NCBI GenBank assembly: GCA_017390645.1
Contig: JAFPAZ010000009.1
Location: 1-5,474 of the forward strand
Direction of reading: 5' to 3'
Source of the DNA: Lachnospiraceae bacterium
Lineage (GTDB): Bacteria > Bacillota_A > Clostridia > Lachnospirales > Lachnospiraceae
DNA: 5,474 nt
Of this stretch, positions 1 through 4,350 are shown one piece after another. The notes beneath the pieces are model-generated. The model saw nothing but the letters and a program-made list of their open reading frames with translations. It did not search any database and had not been told where the DNA came from. The translations under genes were made by a program, and so were the position numbers. The first letter of the stretch is position 1; each line of letters opens with the position of its first letter.

Positions 1-144
1 AACACCATTCGGATGTTCGCCGTTTATGGATTTTAATAATAAAGGCGCAATTCCAAAAATCGTAAGTAACATCGCCACAAAATGGGTAAGGGCACTGCCA
101 GGATCTTTTAAATGTTGTTTGCTTTGAAACCAAATATATTTCAT
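1..144 (-). CDS. Hemolysin III / PAQR (TrhA-like) membrane protein, N-terminal part
   Basis: This is the first 48 codons of a gene that runs off the left edge of the window. The ATG at 144-142 is preceded by a strong ribosome binding site, AGGAGGT (157-151), six bases upstream. The visible peptide has a short basic N-terminus, then DPGSALTHF (residues 15-23), then a hydrophobic stretch VAMLLTIFGIAPLLL (about 24-38) that should be the first membrane helix. A 'PGSALTH' box immediately before the first helix is typical of the hemolysin III/TrhA branch of the PAQR superfamily, seven-helix integral membrane proteins of about 210-220 residues linked to membrane homeostasis. The histidine in that box belongs to the conserved set thought to bind metal. 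The gene is on the same strand as the murE operon but separated from it by a terminator, so it is probably its own transcription unit. The family call rests on the N-terminus only. Confidence 0.7.
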   Translation of the reverse strand, partial: MKYIWFQSKQHLKDPGSALTHFVAMLLTIFGIAPLLLKSINGEHPNGV

Positions 145-196
145 ATCGCCACCTCCTGAAATATTAGTATATACAAGAAACAAAGTTTTTATTATT

Positions 197-225
197 TTTA
201 AATGTAGTTTTAAAAACTACATCAA
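197..225 (-). promoter_or_regulatory. Candidate promoter of the TrhA-like gene
   Basis: Reading the minus strand, TTGATG (225-220) and TTTAAA (202-197) are separated by exactly 17 bases. The -35 shares TTGA with the consensus and the -10 matches 4 of 6, so this is a moderate match. It lies about 55-80 bases upstream of the gene's ATG and downstream of the operon terminator, as expected for an independent unit. The spacer is occupied by a perfect palindrome (see 202-222). A TATACT at 171-166 was also considered but would start transcription on top of the ribosome binding site. Confidence 0.4.
202..222. promoter_or_regulatory. Perfect 21-bp palindrome, candidate operator
   Basis: The arms ATGTAGTTTT (202-211) and AAAACTACAT (213-222) are exact reverse complements around a single central base at 212. 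The palindrome fills the spacer and touches both hexamers of the candidate promoter for the TrhA-like gene, which is a typical repressor site. No U-run follows on either strand in terminator fashion, so a DNA-binding site is more likely than a terminator. I cannot assign a regulator family. The TGTAGT/ACTACA half-sites recall the TACA/TGTA elements of BlaI/MecI/CopY-type repressors, but spacing and orientation differ from the operators I know. Confidence 0.5.
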
Positions 226-265
226 GTACAGTTTTATGCTACCACACATCGTTTGAATATGCAAT

Positions 266-295
266 ACTTTTTTATTTACGGGTAAATAAAAAAGT
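266..295. repeat. 14-bp perfect inverted repeat overlapping the terminator
   Basis: ACTTTTTTATTTAC (266-279) and GTAAATAAAAAAGT (282-295) are exact reverse complements separated by two bases (GG). The right arm shares positions 288-295 with the left arm of the terminator hairpin at 288-324, so in RNA the two stems cannot form together. It is AT-rich and may simply extend the transcription stop or act on read-through RNA; no gene is affected directly. Confidence 0.6.
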
Positions 296-324
296 CCAAA
301 GATACATAATCTTCGGACTTTTTT
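288..324 (-). terminator. Rho-independent terminator of the three-gene operon
   Basis: Two 16-base arms (288-303 and 309-324) flank a five-base loop. Read on the minus strand, all positions pair, with one G-U wobble (314 with 298); on the plus strand the same position is an A-C mismatch. This favours function for minus-strand transcripts. The 3' arm ends in GGACTTTTTT followed by ATTTA, giving the U-tract. It lies 66 bases beyond the murE-like stop codon, so it ends the ligase-racemase-murE transcript and insulates the TrhA-like gene. The A-run/T-run flanks would allow some activity in the other direction. Confidence 0.85.
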
Positions 325-389
325 GATATTTTTATTTTTGATATGCAGGATAAAGAGACTTAAGGAAAAGACCTTGTCCCTAAGTATTT

Positions 390-1919
390 TTACAACCCTG
401 CACGGTTATTATATTCTTCGAGATATCTTTTTGTAAATTCTACATCAGAAGGACAATCAATATATTCGCTGCCGTATTTCTGACGAGTTTCATTGCCTTT
501 GCCAGTGATTAATAACACTGTATTTGAGGTTACCTCTTCAATGGCTGCTTTAATGGCTTCACCACGGTCTTCAATCATAACATAGTCGCAATGTTCCATG
601 GCCACATACTGGGCAATGTCTTTGGAGATATCTTCCACCGGCTCATATCCCGGATCTTCCGCAACAAGATAAACCTTTTTGGAATAGTGGCCGGCAATGG
701 TACCCAAATCTCTTCTTCTTACAAATGCCTTTTTACCAGGGCATCCAAAAATGGAAACAATATCATAATCAGGATATTCTTTTTTGACAGAAGAAAATAG
801 TTTATCAAAACTTAGTTTATTATGGGCATAATCCACAATGGCGATGACCTTTTGATCTTTGCTTGTATATAATTCCATTCGGCCGCTGGAACGTGCCCTG
901 AACAGGCCGGAATAGATATATTCTTCCGGAATATTAAGAACATAGGCAATGGCAATGGCAGCTAATGCATTTTCTACATTAAACAAGCCAGGCATGGTAA
1001 GTTTAAATTCCCGGTGAAAACGGTCACATTTTACTTTAAAAATAATCTCATTCTTTTCTTTCCGGATATCATAACCATAAATATCCGCAGTTTCCTGAGT
1101 TCCGAAAGTAATGAGGTTTTGGGATTCCTTTGCAGATTCCAGAATCCTTTGCGAAAAGTCAGAATCCAGATTTACACAGGCTGTCTTAGTTTGGGAAAAT
1201 ATCTTTAGTTTGGAAGAAAAATAATCCTCAAAATCCTGATGTTCTACGGGACTGATATGATCTTCCGATATATTTAAAAACACTCCCACGTCAAATAAAA
1301 TTTGATCAACACGGTTATATTTTAATGCTTGACTAGAAACCTCCATCTGAAGATATTCAATGCCACTGTTTACTGCATTCCGGAAATGATGATGCAGTTC
1401 CATGGCTTCCGGAGTCGTGATATGGGATTCCTTGTGGATGACTCCATCAAATAAATCAATGGATGAAATAACAGCGCTTTCTCTTTTGTTCTGACTTTCG
1501 AGATAATCATCCAAAATGGCCTTAATGTAATATGCAGTGGTGGATTTACCCTTTGTACCGGTAATGCCAATCAGGTTTAAATCTTTCCAGGCAGAACCGT
1601 AGAATTTATCGCCGATGAAAGGCATTGCAAGTCTGATATCTTTTACAATAATATAAGGAACCTCTGTGTCGGTATCGTATTTTTTTTCACTGATATAAAA
1701 ACAGGCCCCTTTTTTTAGTGCTTCCTTTAGGTAATCTGCTTTAAAAGCAACACCTTTGCAAATAAATAATGTATTATTTGTAACTTCTTTTGAATTATAA
1801 GTAAGATTTGTGATAATGGTGTTTTCAAAGCCGGCAATATTGCTTTCTAAAACCAAATCCGCCTGTTTAAGAAGTCCAAAGTAGTCTTCAATACTGTATT
1901 CCGTCATATGTTTGCTCAC
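390..1919 (-). CDS. murE: MurE-type UDP-MurNAc-dipeptide ligase, probably not DAP-specific
   Basis: A 509-residue Mur ligase, the usual length for MurE, which adds the third stem-peptide amino acid to UDP-MurNAc-L-Ala-D-Glu in the cytoplasm using ATP. Visible in order: N-terminal UDP-binding domain (about 1-110), P-loop TGTKGKST (120-127), TTPE (168-171), MEVSSQAL (192-199), the lysine of KLKIF (237-241) expected to be carbamylated, GLFNVENALAA (311-321), GRMEL (346-350), VDYAHN (362-367), and the C-terminal substrate domain with GKGNE (473-477; usually GKGHE). The position of the DAP-recognition motif DNPR reads EDPG (421-424), so the arginine that holds the free carboxylate of meso-DAP is missing. 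The likely substrate is L-Lys or another diamino acid. The start is GTG at 1919, seven bases after AAAGGA (1932-1927); an ATG four codons later has poorer spacing. It is the last gene of the operon, 22 bases after the racemase. The family is sure; the substrate is inferred. Confidence 0.9.
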   Translation of the reverse strand: MSKHMTEYSIEDYFGLLKQADLVLESNIAGFENTIITNLTYNSKEVTNNTLFICKGVAFKADYLKEALKKGACFYISEKKYDTDTEVPYIIVKDIRLAMPFIGDKFYGSAWKDLNLIGITGTKGKSTTAYYIKAILDDYLESQNKRESAVISSIDLFDGVIHKESHITTPEAMELHHHFRNAVNSGIEYLQMEVSSQALKYNRVDQILFDVGVFLNISEDHISPVEHQDFEDYFSSKLKIFSQTKTACVNLDSDFSQRILESAKESQNLITFGTQETADIYGYDIRKEKNEIIFKVKCDRFHREFKLTMPGLFNVENALAAIAIAYVLNIPEEYIYSGLFRARSSGRMELYTSKDQKVIAIVDYAHNKLSFDKLFSSVKKEYPDYDIVSIFGCPGKKAFVRRRDLGTIAGHYSKKVYLVAEDPGYEPVEDISKDIAQYVAMEHCDYVMIEDRGEAIKAAIEEVTSNTVLLITGKGNETRQKYGSEYIDCPSDVEFTKRYLEEYNNRAGL

Positions 1920-1941
1920 AATCCTTTCCTTTGGTTTCTTG

Positions 1942-2655
1942 TTATATTTTATATTCCGCGTTGGAGCGAAGGATGGATTCCTTCACCAGAACATCCATGG
2001 CATCAAGGCAGATATGTGGTACCTGATGATTCTGCCGGTATACGGAAAGTTCGGTGCAGGCAAGAATGACAACATCGCACCCTTTAGCGGCAAATTCATC
2101 TATAACCCGTTGAAACAATTCCTCGCTTCCGGATTTTCCATATTTTATTTCATTATAAATAATGTGCATGACATCTTTCTGGCGTGGAGCGGATGGGTGG
2201 ACAGGTTCTATCCCAAGGGCCCGGCATTCCTTATCATAGATACCGGACTGAATGGTACCGTCTGTTCCCATAATGCCGATTTTTCCTACGTTATTTTTAG
2301 AAGCAATGGCAGCCAGCACACTCTCCCGAATCATATGAATGATTGGGACAGAGGTGGAACGTTGCATTTCTTCATAAAAATAATGGGAGGTATTACAAGG
2401 AATTGCAATATTGGAAACTCCCAGCTGCTCCAGGATTTTAATGTCATGAACCAGAGAATCTATGAGCTCTTTCGTATCGCCACTGATAATCGCCTGGGTG
2501 CGGTCAGGAGTGGTAGCATGGCTTAAAATATACATATCAATATGCTCCTGGTCACAGGAGGCTTTGGTATGATTTATTACACTGTCATAATAAAATGAAG
2601 TTGCAGCAGGTCCCAGACCGCCGATGACACCTAATTTTTTCTTTAAATTTGACAT
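1942..2655 (-). CDS. Aspartate/glutamate racemase family protein, probable aspartate racemase
   Basis: A 237-residue, PLP-independent racemase of the Asp/Glu family (about 230-250 residues is usual), a cytoplasmic enzyme that interconverts L and D amino acids with two cysteines. Visible are the N-terminal GGLGPAAT (12-19), the first catalytic cysteine C87 in PCNTSH, and the second, C200, in ACTELS. The GGxGPxAT and PCNT-H pattern is that of aspartate racemases rather than MurI glutamate racemase. I chose ATG at 2655-2653, nine bases after AAAAGG (2670-2665). A TTG three codons upstream abuts that site and cannot be used with it. It lies 18 bases after the ATP-grasp ligase and 22 before murE. 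In Enterococcus faecium an aspartate racemase is encoded beside the D-Asp ligase, which supports D-Asp supply as the role. Glutamate or another amino acid cannot be excluded from sequence. Confidence 0.85.
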   Translation of the reverse strand: MSNLKKKLGVIGGLGPAATSFYYDSVINHTKASCDQEHIDMYILSHATTPDRTQAIISGDTKELIDSLVHDIKILEQLGVSNIAIPCNTSHYFYEEMQRSTSVPIIHMIRESVLAAIASKNNVGKIGIMGTDGTIQSGIYDKECRALGIEPVHPSAPRQKDVMHIIYNEIKYGKSGSEELFQRVIDEFAAKGCDVVILACTELSVYRQNHQVPHICLDAMDVLVKESILRSNAEYKI

Positions 2656-2673
2656 ATCCACCAACCTTTTCTT

Positions 2674-3888
2674 TTAGCGGTAATACTTTTTAAACTTCCA
2701 ATAATGGCTGAAATGATTTTTCCACATACGTAAAAGTCGTGGAAGTTTGTTATCGCCTTTTAAAAACACCGGATTTACGTATTCCTTCTCTTTTATCAGT
2801 CGTTTCAAGGCAATTTTATTTTTTTCATCTTTTAAATATTTATATGCAACTCTTTTTGGAACAACCAGCCAGAGGCGTTCTTTCTTTGCCGTTTTGAATT
2901 CCAATGGTTTATCGTAAATATATTCTTCTACGATATATTTTGCAATGTTAAAGCCGGAACCGGTGACATAGTAGTTACTTCTTCCCTGACGGGTATTAAT
3001 TTCAAAGAACTTAAATTTATTATCTCTCATGTCATATTTTATGTCAAAGTTTGAAAAACCTACATATTCCAGGTCTTCCAAAAGCTGTTTCACCTTTAAC
3101 ATTAATTCTTCATTTGGTTCCGTAATAATAACCGCATGATTTCCAAGACCGTGAGGAGTATGTTCCTCTAAAAGAACATGTCCAAGACACATCATTTTTA
3201 CTTTCTTATCTTTTCCGGAATAAGCAGTTAACACCCGCATATATTCGTCGTTTCCGGGAACGTTGTCCTGTAAGATAAGGGTGTCGGTATAGCCGGAATT
3301 ATAAATCTGGGTGGTTACGTCACGTAGCTCCTCCCGGTTATGAATTTTATAGACCTTATGCTGGTTTTTAAAAGGATGTTCCCAATACATAACACCATTT
3401 GAAGGTTTTAAAATGAATGGAAAGGCAAATTTTATTTCCATAAGTTCAACATTCATTCCGTTTTCAAAAATGATGGTATCCGGATGTTCAATATCGTATT
3501 TGTCACAAAGTTCGTAAAACCGTTCTTTTAGTTGAAGGGAATTCATAAGATCGAAATCGATGTATGGTGCAATAATATTGTCAGGAAGTTCTGCTTTATA
3601 CTTACTGATTAAAGCAACATAACTGTCACCACATCCGATTAAAATGATTTTTTTATCCTTGTGTTTTTGGGAAAATGTAAGGATTGTATCTAAAAAAGTA
3701 TCATCAGAGTCAATTTTATATATGGCCGTATATTCGGTAATTTTACTTTTATAGCTTGGGCCGGAAGGGAATTTGCCGAAAACGTATGATTTTACCTGAT
3801 ATTGTTCGTAAAAGGCTCTTGCGACGCTGTAAGTGTTGATATCCCCGCCAAGTAAGACAGGTATGAATTCCTGTGTTTTAAATTTCAT
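2674..3888 (-). CDS. ATP-grasp ligase, probable peptidoglycan D-aspartate ligase (Asl-like)
   Basis: A 404-residue ATP-grasp protein. From memory it closely resembles the E. faecium D-aspartate ligase Aslfm: FIPVLLGGD near the N-terminus (8-16), IGCGDSY (84-90), APYIDF (107-112), and MMCLGHVLLEEHTP (232-245). ATP-grasp elements are visible: the ATP-binding lysine K161 in FPFILKPSNG (156-165), ILQDNVPGND (205-214), and the magnesium-binding FFEINTRQGRS (294-304) with E296, N298 and R300. Such ligases activate the beta-carboxyl of D-Asp and join it to the side-chain amine of residue 3 in the UDP-MurNAc-pentapeptide, forming the base of the crossbridge. The C-terminus is basic (WKFKKYYR), perhaps for membrane or nucleotide-lipid contact. 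The start is uncertain: ATG at 3888 has only AGAGG 13 bases upstream, and TTG codons at 3909 and 3900 are alternatives. ATG fits the family start best. It is the first gene of the operon. Another carboxylate-amine ligase activity remains possible. Confidence 0.8.
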   Translation of the reverse strand: MKFKTQEFIPVLLGGDINTYSVARAFYEQYQVKSYVFGKFPSGPSYKSKITEYTAIYKIDSDDTFLDTILTFSQKHKDKKIILIGCGDSYVALISKYKAELPDNIIAPYIDFDLMNSLQLKERFYELCDKYDIEHPDTIIFENGMNVELMEIKFAFPFILKPSNGVMYWEHPFKNQHKVYKIHNREELRDVTTQIYNSGYTDTLILQDNVPGNDEYMRVLTAYSGKDKKVKMMCLGHVLLEEHTPHGLGNHAVIITEPNEELMLKVKQLLEDLEYVGFSNFDIKYDMRDNKFKFFEINTRQGRSNYYVTGSGFNIAKYIVEEYIYDKPLEFKTAKKERLWLVVPKRVAYKYLKDEKNKIALKRLIKEKEYVNPVFLKGDNKLPRLLRMWKNHFSHYWKFKKYYR

Positions 3889-3900
3889 GATGTTTACCAA

Positions 3901-3941
3901 GCCTCTCAAATAAGAGGCACAAACAAAATAGATATGTTTGT
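3901..3941 (-). promoter_or_regulatory. Two abutting hairpins in the leader of the ligase operon
   Basis: On the minus strand, ACAAACA (3941-3935) pairs with TGTTTGT (3925-3919) across a nine-base loop. Immediately after it, GCCTCT (3918-3913) pairs with AGAGGC (3906-3901) across six bases. The second stem contains the only plausible ribosome binding sequence (GAGAGG) of the ATP-grasp gene, so folding would hide it. No U-tract follows, which argues against a terminator. It matches no riboswitch class I recognise. The effect on translation is inferred. Confidence 0.4.
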
Positions 3942-3973
3942 ATATTATTTCCTTTCTCTATAAATTTGTGTTT

Positions 3974-4002
3974 ATTATAGTATATTCGGAGTATACTGTC
4001 AA
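3974..4002 (-). promoter_or_regulatory. Consensus sigma-A promoter of the ligase-racemase-murE operon
   Basis: On the minus strand, TTGACA (4002-3997), 17 bases, then TATAAT (3979-3974): both hexamers and the spacing are perfect matches to the housekeeping consensus. Transcription should begin near 3967, an A on the transcribed strand, giving a leader of about 79 bases before the ATP-grasp ATG. A perfect promoter would be very strong unless repressed, which makes the palindrome in its spacer (3979-3997) notable. Confidence 0.85.
3979..3997. promoter_or_regulatory. 19-bp palindromic operator inside the promoter spacer
   Basis: AGTATATTCGGAGTATACT is symmetric about 3988, with eight of nine base pairs matching; only 3985/3991 disagrees. 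It runs from the last base of the -35 to the first base of the -10, so a bound dimer would block RNA polymerase. The 17-bp spacer is already optimal, which argues against MerR-type activation (these regulators use 19-20 bp spacers) and for a repressor. The regulator is not in the window and its family is unknown. Confidence 0.6.
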
Positions 4003-4019
4003 TTGTTTAAAAATAGTTA

Positions 4020-4048
4020 TTGACATACGAAAAACGTCGTAAAATAGG
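4020..4048 (+). promoter_or_regulatory. Candidate distal promoter toward the asparagine synthase
   Basis: A perfect TTGACA (4020-4025) points toward asnB and sits back to back with the -35 of the minus operon, 17 bases away. The -10 is poor: AATAGG at 17-bp spacing, or TAAAAT (4040-4045) at only 14. A small dyad, TACGA (4026-4030) and TCGTA (4037-4041), follows the -35. A perfect -35 with a weak -10 suggests either a regulated promoter or a chance match. Confidence 0.35.
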
Positions 4049-4064
4049 GGATTATAAGGGGTGA

Positions 4065-4202
4065 ATGAAAAAATACGCATCAATAGGCTCAGGGGTTGGT
4101 TTTAAGTTTCTCGAAAGGAATTTGCATGCAGAAATCGGTATGTTACGGAGCCGGGGGAAGCATAATGTATGGGGAAATGAGCTGGGAATAATCGAGGATT
4201 AG
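4065..4202 (+). CDS. Possible 45-residue leader ORF, unrecognised
   Basis: ATG at 4065 follows TAAGGGGTGA, giving AAGG at about five bases spacing, and the frame stays open for 45 codons to TAG at 4200-4202. The peptide begins MKKYASIGSGVGFKF and ends GIIED; it has no clear signal peptide, membrane helix or known motif. It lies between the two candidate asnB promoters. The length is only modestly above chance in C-poor sequence. It may be a leader peptide, a gene remnant or nothing. Confidence 0.2.
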   Translation: MKKYASIGSGVGFKFLERNLHAEIGMLRSRGKHNVWGNELGIIED

Positions 4203-4204
4203 GG

Positions 4205-4233
4205 TTGACATATGAAACGTAGTGTATTAAAGT
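4205..4233 (+). promoter_or_regulatory. Candidate proximal promoter of asnB
   Basis: TTGACA (4205-4210), a 17-base spacer and TAAAGT (4228-4233, 4 of 6 to TATAAT) give a reasonable sigma-A promoter. The predicted start near 4240 leaves a leader of about 110 bases. It begins right after the TAG of the small open frame at 4065-4202, and is a better spaced candidate than the distal one. Confidence 0.45.
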
Positions 4234-4350
4234 TAGGTTGTAACTGGTCTTAGGCTTGTTTGATTCAGGAAAAACGTGGTATTTCGGGAATTAGTTTACA
4301 GACGGTTAGGTTAAATGAATAGAAAAAATGTAAAGGATTGGTGAAAAATA

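Larger units (their letters stand above)
4043..4350 (+). other. G-rich, C-poor intergenic leader upstream of asnB
   Basis: About 300 bases lie between the divergent promoter pair and asnB. By count, 4081-4320 holds roughly 73 G and 24 C on the plus strand, a far stronger skew than in the flanking genes. I see no T-box sequence, no known riboswitch core, no tRNA and no terminator hairpin. GTTAGGTT occurs twice (4232-4239, 4305-4312). It contains one short open frame (4065-4202) and a candidate proximal promoter (4205-4233). If transcribed from the distal promoter it would be an unusually long leader; its function is unknown. Confidence 0.4.

Noticed and set aside
166..171. TATACT as -10 of the TrhA-like gene
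   Set aside because: The start would fall beside the ribosome binding site and no -35 is found 17 bases upstream.
320..344. TTTTTGATAT repeated twice
   Set aside because: Ten-base AT-rich direct repeats are expected by chance here and have no evident role.
358..385. Hairpin ACTTA-GG/CCTAAGT with a bulged A just after the murE stop
   Set aside because: The stem is short, has a large loop and is not followed by a good U-tract on the minus strand; the stem at 288-324 is far stronger.
591..1570. Several 64-69 codon open frames on both strands inside the murE-like gene
   Set aside because: They overlap a gene with a full set of Mur ligase motifs and show no family features; they are chance frames.
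1912..2526. A 204-codon open frame on the plus strand opposite the racemase and the start of murE
   Set aside because: It runs antisense to the racemase, which has clear catalytic motifs; it has no recognisable domain and no suitable upstream context.
4051..4079. TATAAT on the minus strand (4056-4051) as a second upstream promoter for the operon
   Set aside because: The corresponding -35 is TGCGTA, only 2 of 6, while a perfect promoter lies just downstream.
4003..4350. T-box or other known riboswitch for asnB
   Set aside because: No T-box core (AGGGTGGNACCGCG-like) and no terminator/antiterminator pair is present.
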